Positions 36,883 to 47,371 of a stretch of DNA of 64,000 nt are shown piece by piece. Position 1 is the first letter of the stretch. Each line of letters begins with the position of its first letter. Source of the DNA: Actinokineospora inagensis DSM 44258 (lineage in GTDB: Bacteria; Actinomycetota; Actinomycetes; Mycobacteriales; Pseudonocardiaceae); contig NZ_KI519517.1 in assembly GCF_000482865.1 (NCBI RefSeq), positions 1 to 64,000 of the forward strand, written 5' to 3'. Below the pieces are notes generated by a model, which saw only the letters and a list, made by a program, of their open reading frames with translations, made no database searches and had not been told where the DNA came from. The position numbers and the translations under genes are program-made.

Positions 36883-38703
36883 ATGCAGCACGATCGTCCC
36901 GGCAGTCGGCCAGATAACGCCGACGATGAGCACGGTGGCGCGGTGGACCCTGGGCGCGAGCGCCCCGACCGGTCCGAGGCCGCGCAGATCCGTTTCCTCG
37001 AAGAGGAAGTCGCTCTGTTGCGCCGGAAACTGACGGAATCGCCACGGCACTCGCGGCTGCTCGAGCAGCGGCTGGCGGAGGCGACCGAGCGGGTGAGCCA
37101 GCTCACCGAGCGGAACGCCAAGCTGGTCGACACGCTGCGTGAGGCACGCAGCCAACTGCTCGCACTGCGCGAGGAGGTGGACCGCCTCGCCCAGCCGCCC
37201 AGCGGCTACGGGGTGTTCCTGGAGGGCCACGACGACGGCACCGTCGACGTGTTCACCGCGGGCCGCCGGATGCGGGTGTCGGTCTCGCCCGCCGTCGAGT
37301 CGGACGCGTTGCGCCGCGGCCAGTCGGTGCGGCTCAACGAGGCACTCACCGTCGTCGAGGGTGGCGGGTTCGAGCGCACCGGCGAGGTCTCCACCCTGCG
37401 CGAGCTGCTGCTCGGCGAGGGTGAGGACATCGCCTCCCGGGCGCTGGTCGTCGGGCACGCCGACGAGGAGCGGGTGGTCTGGCTGGCCGACCCGCTGACC
37501 CAGACCCCGCTCAAGCCGGGCGACTCGCTGCTGGTCGACGCGAAGTCCGGGTACGCCTACGAGCGGGTGCCCAAGGCCGAGGTCGAGGACCTGGTGCTGG
37601 AGGAGGTGCCGGACGTCGACTACACCGACATCGGCGGCCTGTTCCGGCAGATCGAGCAGATCCGCGACGCGGTCGAGCTGCCGTTCCTGCACAAGGACCT
37701 CTTCGCCGAGTACGAGCTGCGCCCGCCCAAGGGCGTGCTGCTCTACGGCCCGCCCGGCTGCGGCAAGACGCTGATCGCCAAGGCGGTGGCCAACTCCCTG
37801 GCCAAGAAGGTCGCCGCGTCCCGCGGTGAGGAGGCGCCCAAGGACGCCAAGTCCTACTTCCTCAACATCAAGGGCCCGGAGCTGCTGAACAAGTTCGTCG
37901 GCGAGACCGAGCGGCACATCCGGCTGATCTTCCAGCGGGCCCGGGAGAAGGCGTCCGAGGGCACCCCGGTGATCGTGTTCTTCGACGAGATGGACTCGAT
38001 CTTCCGCACCCGCGGCAGCGGCGTCTCCTCCGATGTGGAGACCACCATCGTCCCCCAGTTGCTCAGCGAGATCGACGGGGTCGAGGGCCTGGAGAACGTC
38101 ATCGTGATCGGCGCCTCCAACCGTGAGGACATGATCGACCCGGCCATCCTGCGTCCGGGCAGGCTCGACGTGAAGATCAAGATCGAGCGGCCGGACGCCG
38201 AGGCGGCCAGGGACATCTTCTCCAAGTACCTCACCGCGAACCTGCCCATCCACGCCGACGACCTCGCCGAGTTCGGCGGCGACAAGTCCGTCTGCGTCGA
38301 CGCGATGATCCAGCACACCGTCGAGCGGATGTACGAGGAGACCGAGGACAACCGGTTCCTGGAGGTGACCTACGCCAACGGGGACAAGGAGGTGCTCTAC
38401 TTCCGCGACTTCAACTCCGGCGCGATGATCCAGAACATCGTGGACCGGGCGAAGAAGGCGGCCATCAAGTCCGTGCTGGACACCCGCCAGCCGGGCCTGC
38501 GGGTGCAGCACCTGCTCGACGCCATCGTGGACGAGTTCGCCGAGAACGAGGACCTGCCCAACACGACCAACCCGGACGACTGGGCGCGCATCTCGGGCAA
38601 GAAGGGCGAGCGGATCGTCTACATCCGCACCCTCGTCACCGGGAAGAACCAGGAGTCGGGTCGGGCGATAGACACCGCGACCAACACCGGCCAGTACCTG
38701 TAG
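36883..38703 (+). CDS. mpa: Proteasome-associated ATPase
   Basis: 606 residues. N-terminal coiled coil (about 30-85, [14 protein letters not shown]...) that binds Pup, OB domains, one AAA+ domain with Walker A GPPGCGKT (289-296) and Walker [11 protein letters not shown] (363-372). The C-terminal GQYL tail docks into PrcA and opens the 20S gate. ATG 36883 has GGGAGGAGG upstream. It lies alone upstream of the dop-pup-prcBA cluster, with its own PafBC-type promoter. Confidence 0.96.
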   Translation: MQHDRPGSRPDNADDEHGGAVDPGRERPDRSEAAQIRFLEEEVALLRRKLTESPRHSRLLEQRLAEATERVSQLTERNAKLVDTLREARSQLLALREEVDRLAQPPSGYGVFLEGHDDGTVDVFTAGRRMRVSVSPAVESDALRRGQSVRLNEALTVVEGGGFERTGEVSTLRELLLGEGEDIASRALVVGHADEERVVWLADPLTQTPLKPGDSLLVDAKSGYAYERVPKAEVEDLVLEEVPDVDYTDIGGLFRQIEQIRDAVELPFLHKDLFAEYELRPPKGVLLYGPPGCGKTLIAKAVANSLAKKVAASRGEEAPKDAKSYFLNIKGPELLNKFVGETERHIRLIFQRAREKASEGTPVIVFFDEMDSIFRTRGSGVSSDVETTIVPQLLSEIDGVEGLENVIVIGASNREDMIDPAILRPGRLDVKIKIERPDAEAARDIFSKYLTANLPIHADDLAEFGGDKSVCVDAMIQHTVERMYEETEDNRFLEVTYANGDKEVLYFRDFNSGAMIQNIVDRAKKAAIKSVLDTRQPGLRVQHLLDAIVDEFAENEDLPNTTNPDDWARISGKKGERIVYIRTLVTGKNQESGRAIDTATNTGQYL

Positions 38704-38717
38704 TCGGCCCTTGACGA

Positions 38718-38746
38718 GTGGGCCCGGCCATCGCGGCCGGGCCCAC
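38718..38746 (+). terminator. Hairpin terminator after mpa
   Basis: GTGGGCCCGGCC (38718-38729) and GGCCGGGCCCAC (38735-38746), a 12-bp stem with a 5-nt loop, 14 nt after the mpa stop. Confidence 0.8.
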
Positions 38747-38950
38747 CGTCGTGTCCAGACGGGTCCAGTGCAGACCCTGGCACCCACCGGCGACACGAGC
38801 GCCAACACGGGGTGAACCCGCTGGGAAGCCCCGCGGGCGCGGTGGCGATGAGCCCCGAGCGGCGCGGTGGCGATGGGGCCGGGCGGGCCGTGGTGATCGG
38901 GAGCGGTACCGTCGCGGGTGATCACCCCGCCTCCCCAGAAGGACTGACCG

Positions 38951-39628
38951 TTGCCCCGGGTCCGCGCCCTCGTCTGCCTGGCCGTGCTGCCCCTGACCAC
39001 CCTGGTCGCCTGCGGCGACGGCCCGGCGAACGACCTCTACACCTACTACGACGACCCCACGTCGTCCGCCAGGGCCGCCGCCACCCCGGCGCCCGCCACC
39101 GGCACCCCCGTGCCCACGACGACGTCGGCCACCCCGGACCCGGTCACCACGGTCACCACCGCCGCCATGTCGGCCGACGACCTGGCCGCCGAAGAGGTCC
39201 AACCCGGCCCGGTCGACCCGGCCCCGGCCACCACCCTGCCCGACTGCGCGGTGCCGTTGGGTGCAGGCACCGCTCGGGAGACCAGTTGGACCTACTCCAG
39301 CGGCGCCCGCCTCACCCAGATCGTCCTGGCAGGCGCGGCGGCGCCCACCGCCGTCACCACCGCCCGTGCCGCGCTGACCTGCAAGTCCTTCCGGGCGGGC
39401 GGGGTCGCCTACCAGATCGAGAAGACGACCCTGGCCGCGTTGCCCGGCGCCACCGACCAGTTGAGCTGGTGCGCGTCGGCTCCCGGCAAGGCGACCTGCA
39501 CGGTCGTCATCGCCACGGACACGCTGGTCACCGCCGTGACAGTCGAGGCGAGCACCGCCGCCCGCGCCAAGTCGGCCATCGCGCGGGTCGCCCCGAAGGC
39601 GGCCGAGGCGTTGGCGCGGGGCATCTAG
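38951..39628 (+). CDS. Secreted lipoprotein of unknown function
   Basis: 225 residues. A signal peptide with lipobox LVAC (about residue 21), a Thr/Pro-rich linker to about 90, then a small domain with four Cys (PDCAVPL, LTCKSF, WCASAPGKATC) that may form two disulfides. TTG 38951 is the start, with AAGGA about 7 nt upstream. The 3' end overlaps the Nudix gene by 4 bp. Confidence 0.7.
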   Translation: MPRVRALVCLAVLPLTTLVACGDGPANDLYTYYDDPTSSARAAATPAPATGTPVPTTTSATPDPVTTVTTAAMSADDLAAEEVQPGPVDPAPATTLPDCAVPLGAGTARETSWTYSSGARLTQIVLAGAAAPTAVTTARAALTCKSFRAGGVAYQIEKTTLAALPGATDQLSWCASAPGKATCTVVIATDTLVTAVTVEASTAARAKSAIARVAPKAAEALARGI

Positions 39629-40125
39629 CCCATTCGGCGGAACCACTCCTCGATCGCCGCGCGGCCATCGGGGACGAACGGCCACCCGGGGTCCGCCAGG
39701 CGCTCCCGCAGCTCCGCCAGGGGCATCCACCAGCCCTCGGCGACCTCGCTCGGCTGGTGGGTCACCGGGCCGTCCCAGCGGGCCTCGTACGCCGACAGGT
39801 GCACCCGCACCGGGGGCAGGTCCACCGGCAGGGTGAACAGCGGCGTCAACGTCACCCCGCGTACACCCAGCTCCTCCGCCAGTTCCCGCTCCGCGCACTC
39901 GTCCACCGACTCTCCCGCCGCGACCACGCCGCCCGCCCAGCAGTCGTGCACGCCCGGGTAGACGTCCTTCCACGGGGTCCGCAGGTGTACGTAGACGCGC
40001 AGGCCGTCCACCGACCGCAGCAGGACCGACGAGCAGGCGTGCCACAGGCCCTCGGCGCGCATCCGGGACCGGGGGACCGCGCCCACCGCCACGCCCGCCG
40101 CGTCGTACAGCGCGACCATCTCCAT
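39625..40125 (-). CDS. Nudix hydrolase
   Basis: 166 residues. Complete Nudix box GGVVAAGESVDECAERELAE (then ELG), with PWKDVYPGVHDCWAGG upstream. The overall look is that of the IDI-like/NUDIX subgroup acting on nucleotide or isoprenoid diphosphates, and the substrate is not predictable. ATG 40125 lies 7 nt after TACCGT (leaderless); GTG 40134 is an alternative. Confidence 0.88.
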   Translation of the reverse strand: MEMVALYDAAGVAVGAVPRSRMRAEGLWHACSSVLLRSVDGLRVYVHLRTPWKDVYPGVHDCWAGGVVAAGESVDECAERELAEELGVRGVTLTPLFTLPVDLPPVRVHLSAYEARWDGPVTHQPSEVAEGWWMPLAELRERLADPGWPFVPDGRAAIEEWFRRMG

Positions 40126-40132
40126 GGCACAC

Positions 40133-40138
40133 ACGGTA
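40133..40138 (-). promoter_or_regulatory. -10 box for the Nudix gene
   Basis: TACCGT on the minus strand, 7 nt before the ATG. Confidence 0.5.
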
Positions 40139-40183
40139 ACCGGGCGGAATCGGTGTCACGGCGAGCGGCGGCCCTCGGACCCG

Positions 40184-40189
40184 TAGGCT
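40184..40189 (+). promoter_or_regulatory. -10 box for dop
   Basis: TAGGCT, 6 nt before ATG 40196: leaderless dop-pup-prcBA transcript start. Confidence 0.6.
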
Positions 40190-40195
40190 GGGCGC

Positions 40196-41710
40196 ATGCG
40201 GCGGATCATGGGAACCGAGGTCGAGTACGGCATCGCGGTGCCGGGCGACCCCACGGCGAACCCGGTGTTGACATCGACCCAGGTCGTGCTGGCCTACGCC
40301 GCGGCGGCGGACATCCCGCGCGCGCGCCGGGCCAGGTGGGATTACGAGGTGGAGTCGCCGCTGCGCGACGCCCGCGGGTTCGACCTCGGGGTGCCCGGGA
40401 TGGCACCGAACGACCCGGACGTGGAGGACCTCGGCGCGGCCAACGTCATCCTCACCAACGGCGCCCGCCTCTACGTCGACCACGCGCACCCCGAGTACTC
40501 CGCCCCCGAGGTCACCAACGCCCGCGACGCGGTCATCTGGGACAAGGCGGGGGAGCGGGTGATGGAGGAGGCCGCGATGCGCGCGGCCACCGTCCCCGGC
40601 CAGCCCCGGCTGCAGCTCTACAAGAACAACATCGACAACAAGGGCGCCAGCTACGGCACCCACGAGAACTACCTGATGGCCCGCGGCACCCCGTTCGTGT
40701 CGGTGATCGGCGGCCTCACCCCGTTCTTCGTGTCCCGCCAGGTCGTCTGCGGGTCCGGCCGGGTCGGCGTCGGCGCCTCCGGCGAGGAGGCCGGGTTCCA
40801 GCTCTCCCAGCGCGCCGACTACATCGAGGTCGAGGTCGGCCTGGAGACCACCCTCAAGCGCGGCATCATCAACACCCGCGACGAGCCGCACGCCGACGCC
40901 GACAAGTACCGGCGGCTGCACGTGATCATCGGCGACGCGAACCTGGCCGAGACGTCGACCTACCTCAAGGTCGGCACCACCGCCCTGGTGCTGGACCTGA
41001 TCGAGTCGGGGGTCCGGTTCGACCACCTCAAGCTCGCCGACCCGGTCCGCGCCGTGCACGTGCTCAGCCACGACCCCACGCTCAAGGCGACCGTCGAGCT
41101 GGCCAACGGCCGCAAGTTCACCGGCATCGACCTGCAGCAGGCCTACCACGAGCTGGTCTCCGAGTACGTGGACCGCGCGGGCACCGAGGTCGACCGGGTG
41201 TCGCTGGACGTGCTGCGCACCTGGGGCGAGATCCTCGACGCGCTGCGCCGCGACCCGATGGAGTGCGCCGACCGGCTCGACTGGCCCGCCAAGCTGCGCC
41301 TGCTGGAGGGCTTCCGGGCCCGCGACGGCCTCACCTGGTCGTCGCCCCGGCTGCAGTTGGTCGACCTGCAGTACTCCGACGTGCGGCTGGACAAGGGCCT
41401 CTACAACCGGCTGGTGGCCCGCGGCTCGATGCGGCGGCTGGTCACCGAGGAGGAGGTGCGCGCCGCGGTCACCACCCCGCCGCTGGACACCCGCGCCTAC
41501 TTCCGCGGCCGCTGCCTGGAGCGCTACCCGACCGCCATCGCCGCCGCCTCCTGGGACTCGGTCATCTTCGACCTCGGCCGCGATTCGCTGGTGCGCATCC
41601 CCACCCTGGAGCCGTTGCGCGGTACGAAGGCGCACGTGGGGGCCCTGCTGGACGCGGCGGGCACCGCGGAGGAGCTGGTCGACGCGCTCACCGGCGCCGC
41701 CCGGCACTGA
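40196..41710 (+). CDS. dop: Depupylase/deamidase of Pup
   Basis: 504 residues, glutamine-synthetase-like fold. It starts [15 protein letters not shown], with the catalytic Asp in [15 protein letters not shown] and nucleotide/Mg region FKNN-equivalent [29 protein letters not shown]. Dop removes Pup from proteins and, where Pup ends in Gln, deamidates it. Pup here ends in Glu, so depupylation is the main job. It begins the dop-pup-prcB-prcA cluster. Confidence 0.95.
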   Translation: MRRIMGTEVEYGIAVPGDPTANPVLTSTQVVLAYAAAADIPRARRARWDYEVESPLRDARGFDLGVPGMAPNDPDVEDLGAANVILTNGARLYVDHAHPEYSAPEVTNARDAVIWDKAGERVMEEAAMRAATVPGQPRLQLYKNNIDNKGASYGTHENYLMARGTPFVSVIGGLTPFFVSRQVVCGSGRVGVGASGEEAGFQLSQRADYIEVEVGLETTLKRGIINTRDEPHADADKYRRLHVIIGDANLAETSTYLKVGTTALVLDLIESGVRFDHLKLADPVRAVHVLSHDPTLKATVELANGRKFTGIDLQQAYHELVSEYVDRAGTEVDRVSLDVLRTWGEILDALRRDPMECADRLDWPAKLRLLEGFRARDGLTWSSPRLQLVDLQYSDVRLDKGLYNRLVARGSMRRLVTEEEVRAAVTTPPLDTRAYFRGRCLERYPTAIAAASWDSVIFDLGRDSLVRIPTLEPLRGTKAHVGALLDAAGTAEELVDALTGAARH

Positions 41711-41811
41711 GCCGCCGCGCCGCCGGGATGATCAAGGCCCGGCGCGGTTGACGACGAATGTCGGTCCCACTGGGTAGTGTTCCCAGTAGCAGTCGAACAC
41801 CGGGAGGCCAC

Positions 41812-42006
41812 ATGTCCCAGGAGCAGACCCAACGCCAAGGCGGCGGGGACGGCGACGATGGCGTCGAGGAGACCACGGCGGCCGGGCAGGAGCGCCGGGA
41901 GAAGCTCGGCGACGACACCGACGCCATCCTCGACGAGATCGACGACGTGCTGGAGGAGAACGCGGAGGACTTCGTCCGCGCCTACGTCCAGAAGGGCGGC
42001 GAGTAG
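41812..42006 (+). CDS. pup: Prokaryotic ubiquitin-like protein Pup, C terminus GGE
   Basis: 64 residues. A disordered, Gln/Gly/Asp-rich N terminus followed by the helical Mpa-binding region ([20 protein letters not shown]) and the C-terminal QKGGE. The terminal Glu is encoded directly, so the protein can be ligated to lysines by PafA without deamidation by Dop. ATG 41812 is preceded by GGGAGG. 101 bp after dop and 59 bp before prcB. Confidence 0.96.
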   Translation: MSQEQTQRQGGGDGDDGVEETTAAGQERREKLGDDTDAILDEIDDVLEENAEDFVRAYVQKGGE

Positions 42007-42065
42007 GCAGCGCCCCGGCGCGCGCCCACTGGTCCCCGACCACCGCGACAGGATTGAAAGAAGGC

Positions 42066-42914
42066 ATGGAACACACCTCCTCGTCCCGGCAGTGGGGGAC
42101 CTCGCTCCCGGCTGCCTACCTGACAGCGGGAACGTCGTCGTTCGTCGACTTCCTGCGCGTGCAGGCACCCGAACTGCTGCCCGGTGCCCGCGGGATCGCC
42201 GCCAGCCCCGTCGACGGCATCCCGCACGGTACGACGATCGTCGCCGTCAGCTTCGACGGCGGCGTCCTGATCGCCGGTGACCGGCGGGCCACCGCGGGCA
42301 ACCTGATCGCGCAGCGGGACATCGAGAAGGTGTTCCTGACCGACGACTACTCGGCGGTCGGCATCGCGGGCACCGCGGGGCTGGCCGTCGAGATGGTCCG
42401 GCTCTACGCCCTCGACCTCGAGCACTACGAGAAGATCGAGGGCGTCGGGCTGTCCCTGGACGGCAAGACGAACAAGCTGGCCAGCCTGGTCCGCGGCAGC
42501 CTCGACATGGCCCTGTCCGGGCTCGCGGTGCTGCCGCTGTTCGTCGGCTACGACCTCGACGCCGCCGACCCGGCCAAGGCGGGCCGGATCGTGTCGTTCG
42601 ACGTCACCGGCGGCCGTTACGAGGAGCGCGCCGGGTACCACGCCATCGGCTCCGGCTCGGTGTTCGCCCGCTCCGCGCTCAAGAAGCTCTACCGGCCCGG
42701 CAGCGACCGCGACACGGCGGTGCGGGCCGCGGTGGAGGCGCTCTACGACGCCGCCGACGACGACTCGGCCACCGGCGGACCGGACCTGGCCCGCGGCATC
42801 TACCCGAGCGTCGCCACCATCACCGCCGACCTCGGCGCGACGCGGCTGTCCGAGGAGGAGACCGCCGCGGTGACCGCCGCCGTCGTCGCCGACCGCGCCG
42901 AGCAGCGTGGCTGA
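42066..42914 (+). CDS. prcB: Proteasome beta subunit
   Basis: 282 residues. A 55-residue propeptide ends before Thr56 (HGTTIVAV), the N-terminal nucleophile after autocleavage. The mature subunit includes GDRRATAG with the catalytic Asp and Lys of the Ntn family (D-R-R-A, IEKVF) and GSGSVFARS. It assembles into the inner heptameric rings of the 20S core. ATG 42066 is preferred; a TTG at 42054 is also in frame. Confidence 0.95.
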   Translation: MEHTSSSRQWGTSLPAAYLTAGTSSFVDFLRVQAPELLPGARGIAASPVDGIPHGTTIVAVSFDGGVLIAGDRRATAGNLIAQRDIEKVFLTDDYSAVGIAGTAGLAVEMVRLYALDLEHYEKIEGVGLSLDGKTNKLASLVRGSLDMALSGLAVLPLFVGYDLDAADPAKAGRIVSFDVTGGRYEERAGYHAIGSGSVFARSALKKLYRPGSDRDTAVRAAVEALYDAADDDSATGGPDLARGIYPSVATITADLGATRLSEEETAAVTAAVVADRAEQRG

Positions 42915-42950
42915 CCCGTTGACCCCCGACGTGCGCAAGGAGCCATCCCC

Positions 42951-43724
42951 GTGACGATGCCGTTGTACGCCTCGCCCGAGCAGTTGATGCGCGACCGCTC
43001 GGAGTACGCCCGCAAGGGCATCGCCCGGGGCCGCAGCGTCGTCGCGCTCAAGTACGCCGACGGGGTGCTGTTCGTCGCCGAGAACCCGTCGGCGGCGACG
43101 CTGCACAAGGTCTCGGAGATCCACGACCGGATCGGGTTCGCCGCCGCGGGCCGCTACAGCGAGTACGAGAGCCTGCGCCGCGGCGGCATCCGGCACGTCG
43201 ACCTGTGGGGCTACTCCTACGACCGCCGCGACGTGTCGGCCCGGCAGTTGGCGAACGTCTACGCGCAGACGCTGGGCACGGTGTTCACCGAGCAGGTCAA
43301 GCCGCTGGAGGTGGAGATCTGCGTCGCCGAGGTCGGCGCCACCTCCGCCCAGGACCAGCTCTACCGGCTCACCTACGACGGTTCCATCGTCGACGAGCCC
43401 CGGTTCCTGGTGATGGGCGGCCAGACCGAGCCGATCCTCGCCGCGCTGCGGGAGGACTTCGCCGACGACCTGCCGCTGGCCGACGCGGTCCGGCTGGCCC
43501 TGTCCGTGCTGAGCGCGGGCCCCCAGCCCAACGGTGCCGCCGAGAACGGGCCGACCAGGGACAAACTGGAGGTCGCCGTCCTCGAACGGCACCGCCCGCG
43601 CCGCTCCTTCCGCCGCATCCAGGGCGCCGCGCTCACCGCGCTGCTGCCCGCCGAGGAACCCGCGGCGGACCCGGCGGACCAGCCGGTCACCGACGTCGAG
43701 CTGCCGGACACCCCCACCGAGTGA
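42951..43724 (+). CDS. prcA: Proteasome alpha subunit
   Basis: 257 residues. Outer-ring subunit that gates entry and binds the Mpa QYL tail. It carries the Ntn fold without a nucleophile: [20 protein letters not shown] at the N terminus, FVAENPS and [18 protein letters not shown]-terminal acidic, Pro-rich tail (about 25 residues) is dispensable in relatives. GTG 42951 is 8 nt after AAGGAG. A terminator follows. Confidence 0.95.
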   Translation: MTMPLYASPEQLMRDRSEYARKGIARGRSVVALKYADGVLFVAENPSAATLHKVSEIHDRIGFAAAGRYSEYESLRRGGIRHVDLWGYSYDRRDVSARQLANVYAQTLGTVFTEQVKPLEVEICVAEVGATSAQDQLYRLTYDGSIVDEPRFLVMGGQTEPILAALREDFADDLPLADAVRLALSVLSAGPQPNGAAENGPTRDKLEVAVLERHRPRRSFRRIQGAALTALLPAEEPAADPADQPVTDVELPDTPTE

Positions 43725-43736
43725 GCTTTCCGCCCG

Positions 43737-43765
43737 CACCGCCCCGGCCACCCGCCGGGGCGGTG
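43737..43765 (+). terminator. Hairpin terminator after prcA
   Basis: CACCGCCCCGGC (43737-43748) and GCCGGGGCGGTG (43754-43765), a perfect 12-bp stem with a 5-nt loop, 12 nt after the stop. Confidence 0.85.
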
Positions 43766-43846
43766 TCGGTTGCCGAGGACGCAACCCCGGGTTCCACACG
43801 CCGCCACCGCGAATTGTGCTGATGTAGGCAAGAACCCCCCGGAAGT

Positions 43847-43865
43847 TTGCATAACGCCATCGCAA
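43847..43865 (+). promoter_or_regulatory. Possible LysR-type operator
   Basis: TTGC-N11-GCAA, fitting the LysR T-N11-A interrupted dyad, 17 bp before the regulator's start. CATAACG is directly repeated at 43850 and 43870 around it. Autoregulation is inference. Confidence 0.5.
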
Positions 43866-43881
43866 CGGGCATAACGTTGGT

Positions 43882-44838
43882 GTGAGCGAGTTGGAACTCC
43901 GTCATCTCCGCGTCATCCGCGCGGTCGCCGACGCGGGCAGCCTGTCCAAGGCCGCGGTCCGACTCGGCGTGTCCCAGCCCGCGCTGACCGCGCAGTTGCA
44001 GCGCCTGGAGCGGCGGGTCGGCGGCCTGCTGTTCGCCCGCACCGGCACCGGCGTCGTCCCCACCGAGCTCGGCAGCTACGTGCTCTCCGCCGCCCGCGCC
44101 CTGCTCAACGAGGTCGACGACCTGATGGCGGGCATCCGGCAACGCACCCAGGCAGGACTGCGCTCCGGCCAGGTCCGCGTCGGCGGGGCACCCGGCCTGG
44201 TGGTGCCCCTGTTCGCCGCCGCCATCGCCGCCCGCCTCGACGGCGCCGAGACCAGCATCGACATCGACATGCACCCGGCGGAGCTGGTCCGCAAGGTGGT
44301 CGAACACAAGGTCGACTTCGCGGTGCTCGAGGAGAACCCCGGCCTGGGCACCAGCCTCCCACCCGGCCTGAACAGCCGAGTCATGTTCCGCGCCCCGCTG
44401 TTCCTCGCCCTCGCCGCCGACCACCCGCTGGCCACCCGCCCCGAGATCGCCCTCGCCGACCTGGCCACCGACAGTTGGGTCATGCCGCCGATGGCCGAGG
44501 GCACCGAGCAGTTGGCGTTCACCCGCGCCTGCACCGCCGCCGGGTTCACCCCGATCATCAAGCACCAGATGTCCGACACGACCACCACCCGCGCCCTCGT
44601 CCAAGCGGGAGCGGTGACCCTGGCCAAACCGGTGGCCCGGGAAGGCAACGGCATCGTCGTCCGCCCCATCGCCGGAACCCCCCTGCGCCAGGACATCGTC
44701 CTGGTCTGGCACGAAGACAACGCCTTACCCGGCGCCGCCGCCCAAGCCCCCAAAGCCCTCCTCGACGCCTACGCCAAACTCACCGACACAAACCCCCTCT
44801 TCGCCGCCTGGTGGGCCGAGGCCCACCCCACCGACTGA
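43882..44838 (+). CDS. LysR-family transcriptional regulator
   Basis: 318 residues. N-terminal winged helix (LRHLRVIRAVADAGSLSKAA, VSQPALTAQLQRLE) and a periplasmic-binding-protein-like effector domain (about 95-300). It sits between prcA and the inverted pafA/GNAT pair and is not normally part of proteasome loci, so its target could be local or distant. GTG 43882 is the start; no SD is obvious. Confidence 0.88.
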   Translation: MSELELRHLRVIRAVADAGSLSKAAVRLGVSQPALTAQLQRLERRVGGLLFARTGTGVVPTELGSYVLSAARALLNEVDDLMAGIRQRTQAGLRSGQVRVGGAPGLVVPLFAAAIAARLDGAETSIDIDMHPAELVRKVVEHKVDFAVLEENPGLGTSLPPGLNSRVMFRAPLFLALAADHPLATRPEIALADLATDSWVMPPMAEGTEQLAFTRACTAAGFTPIIKHQMSDTTTTRALVQAGAVTLAKPVAREGNGIVVRPIAGTPLRQDIVLVWHEDNALPGAAAQAPKALLDAYAKLTDTNPLFAAWWAEAHPTD

Positions 44839-45302
44839 CCCCCAACCGACTCCCCACCGATCGATGCCCCGACCGACAATCCCGCAGGCCGCAGCCGCGC
44901 CCAACCGACCCTGCTCCCACCCAGGCGCCCAACCCCCGCCAGGCGGCCCCCACCCTTCCCGGGGGGCGTCCCCGAGGCCAGTCTACCGGGGTGGCAAGGT
45001 CAACAGGGGGTGGCGGGATGGTCTGTGGACGGCCGGGCGGAGTGTGGACAACTCGGCCCGAGTTCTTCCTCCCGCGCGATGGACCTCGCCGATCTCGGGC
45101 GGGCGTTCCAGGCTGTCCGGTACGCGACCCCGCCGAACAAGACAGCGTCGGATTGGCCAAGTCCCGGGGGCCAGGTCGTCGGGGTGAAGTGATCTAGGGG
45201 TGGCGAAGGTGTGCACCCAAGGAGGGCGGCCGGAGTTGTCCACATCTCGGCGGGCTGTCCACAGGCCTTGACCGAGCGGTTCCGCCAGCAACCCGCCGTC
45301 GC
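44839..45302. other. Convergent intergenic region with DnaA-box-like repeats
   Basis: About 460 bp with no gene. TGTGGACAACTC at 45042-45053, TTGTCCACATC at 45236-45246 and TGTCCACAGG at 45256-45265 resemble half-sites of the dyad arrays. An interspersed element begins at 45304. Confidence 0.6.
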
Positions 45303-45878
45303 CTAGGCTGGAAATGGGGGCTGCTCAGCGCGGGCCAAGAACGCCGCGCGGGTCAACCGCCACCGGACGTCGACCGCGTCCCGCGCGGGCGAGGTCCGCG
45401 GCACCGGCGTCCGGCTCACCTCCACGAACCCCAACCGCCGCGGAATGGCCCCGCTGCGGACGTTCGCGGTGTCGTGCACGATCTCCACCCGGTCGATGCC
45501 GGGCACGGCGAACGCGGCGGCCACCACCGTCCCGGTCGCCAGGGTCATCAGGCCACGCCCCTGGTGTTCGCGGCGCACCCAGTACCCGATCTCCAGCCCG
45601 CCCGCCCCGATCCGGGCGTGCAGCGCGCAGCGGCCGATGATCTCGCCCGCCAGGGTGATGCCGTAGCCGAAGGCGGTGCCGCGCTCCCAGTCCGCCTCGG
45701 TGTCGGCCACGTGCGCGCGGACGGAGTCCTCGGTCGGGTCGTCGGCCGCCCACGCCAGCCACGGCCGCAGGTGGTCGACCTGCGCGGCCAGCGTCTGGAG
45801 CAGCGCCGGGACGTCGGGCTCGCCGAGTCGGCGCAGGACCAGCGGGGGAGCGGTCAACAGAGCGGGAGGGCACCGCAC
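45303..45878 (-). CDS. GNAT acetyltransferase (RimJ/RimL type)
   Basis: 191 residues. GNAT fold with acetyl-CoA loop RREHQGRGLMT and GIGYW-like EIGYWVRREHQ. It starts 4 nt after the pafA stop, so it is probably in the pafA transcript. The last nine codons and the TAG stop are supplied by an interspersed element (45304-45334), which gives the C terminus ARAEQPPFPA. Confidence 0.82.
   Translation of the reverse strand: MRCPPALLTAPPLVLRRLGEPDVPALLQTLAAQVDHLRPWLAWAADDPTEDSVRAHVADTEADWERGTAFGYGITLAGEIIGRCALHARIGAGGLEIGYWVRREHQGRGLMTLATGTVVAAAFAVPGIDRVEIVHDTANVRSGAIPRRLGFVEVSRTPVPRTSPARDAVDVRWRLTRAAFLARAEQPPFPA
45304..45334 (+). repeat. Interspersed element overlapping the GNAT stop codon
   Basis: TAGGCTGGAAATGGGGGCTG followed by ctcagcgcggg. 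It faces back into the gene and encodes its terminal residues in antisense. No TTGTC box is found at the proper distance. Confidence 0.75.
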
Positions 45879-45882
45879 GGGT

Positions 45883-47241
45883 TTACAGCGATGCGATCAG
45901 CCGCTCCACCCGCTCGTCGACCGCCCGGAACGGGTCCTTGCACAGCACGGTCCGCTGGGCCTGGTCGTTGAGCTTGAGGTGCACCCAGTCGACGGTGAAG
46001 TCGCGGCCCGCCTGTTGGGCGGCGGCGATGAAGTCGCCGCGCAGCTTGGCCCTGGTCGTCTGCGGCGGGGTGTCCTTGGCGGCCTCGATCTCGCCGTCGT
46101 CGGTCACCCTGGCCACCAGGTCCTTGCGCTGCAGCAGGTCGAAGATGCCGCGGCCGCGTCGGATGTCGTGGTAGGCGAGGTCGAGTTGGGCGATCCGCGG
46201 GCTGGACAGCTCCAGGTCGTGCTTGGCCCGGTACCGCTCCACCAGCCGGTGCTTGATCGCCCAGTCGATCTCCCGGTCGATCCTGGACAGGTCCTGCGCC
46301 TCCACCGCGTCCAGCACCCGGCCCCACATCTCCACCACCCGGGTGCCCACCGGGTCCGGCGAGCGGCGGGCGACGTGCTCGACGGCCTTCGCGTGGTACT
46401 CGCGCTGGATGTCGAGCGCCGAGGCCTCCCGGCCACCGGCCAGCCGCACCGGCTTGCGGCCGGTCAGGTCGTGGCTGATCTCCCGGATGGCGCGGATCGG
46501 GTTGTCCAGGCTGAAGTCCCGGAACTGCACCCCGTCCTCGATCATCTCCAGCACCAGGTTCGCGGTGCCCACCTTGAGCAGCGTGGTGGCCTCGGACATG
46601 TTCGAGTCGCCGACGATCACGTGCAGCCGCCGGTACCGCTCCGCGTCCGCGTGCGGCTCGTCCCGGGTGTTGATGATCGGCCGGGACCGGGTCGTCGCGC
46701 TGGACACGCCCTCCCAGATGTGCTCGGCCCGCTGCGACAGGCAGTACACCGCGCCGCGCGGGGTCTGCAGCACCTTGCCCGCCCCGCAGATCAACTGCCG
46801 GGTGACCAGGAACGGCAGCAGCACGTCGGCGATCCTGGAGAACTCGCCCGCCCGCGTGACCAGGAAGTTCTCGTGGCAGCCGTAGGAGTTGCCCGCCGAG
46901 TCGGTGTTGTTCTTGAACAGGAAGATGTCCCCGCCGATGCCCTCGTCGGCCAGCCGCCGCTCGGCGTCGACCAGCAGGTCCTCCAGGATGCGCTCGCCCG
47001 CCTTGTCGTGCGTGACCAACTGCACCAGGTCGTCGCACTCCGCGGTCGCGTACTCCGGGTGTGACCCGACGTCCAGGTAGAGGCGTGAGCCGTTGCGCAG
47101 GAACACGTTCGACGAACGCCCCCACGACACCACCCGCCGGAACAGGTACCGCGCGACCTCGTCCGGCGACAGCCGCCGCTGCCCGTGGAACGTACAGGTC
47201 ACGCCGAACTCGGTCTCGATGCCGAAGATCCGCCGCTGCAT
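45883..47241 (-). CDS. pafA: Pup-protein ligase
   Basis: 452 residues, glutamine-synthetase-like. [15 protein letters not shown] start, catalytic Asp in [48 protein letters not shown]. It uses ATP to join the Pup C-terminal Glu to a substrate Lys. It is transcribed opposite to dop-pup-prcBA, unlike most actinobacteria where it follows prcA. ATG 47241 is 6 nt from a TAGGCT -10 (leaderless). Confidence 0.96.
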   Translation of the reverse strand: MQRRIFGIETEFGVTCTFHGQRRLSPDEVARYLFRRVVSWGRSSNVFLRNGSRLYLDVGSHPEYATAECDDLVQLVTHDKAGERILEDLLVDAERRLADEGIGGDIFLFKNNTDSAGNSYGCHENFLVTRAGEFSRIADVLLPFLVTRQLICGAGKVLQTPRGAVYCLSQRAEHIWEGVSSATTRSRPIINTRDEPHADAERYRRLHVIVGDSNMSEATTLLKVGTANLVLEMIEDGVQFRDFSLDNPIRAIREISHDLTGRKPVRLAGGREASALDIQREYHAKAVEHVARRSPDPVGTRVVEMWGRVLDAVEAQDLSRIDREIDWAIKHRLVERYRAKHDLELSSPRIAQLDLAYHDIRRGRGIFDLLQRKDLVARVTDDGEIEAAKDTPPQTTRAKLRGDFIAAAQQAGRDFTVDWVHLKLNDQAQRTVLCKDPFRAVDERVERLIASL

Positions 47242-47247
47242 CCTGTA

Positions 47248-47253
47248 AGCCTA
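47248..47253 (-). promoter_or_regulatory. -10 box for pafA
   Basis: TAGGCT on the minus strand, 6 nt before the ATG. Confidence 0.6.
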
Positions 47254-47371
47254 GGCGTAAAAACCCCCGACGACCGTGCGCCGTTCGGGGAGGTCCACAT
47301 TCTGTTACGGAATTTCGCCGTTGGTCGACTCGACCGGCGGCGTGAGCACGGGTCGGGTTGAATCTACGATC

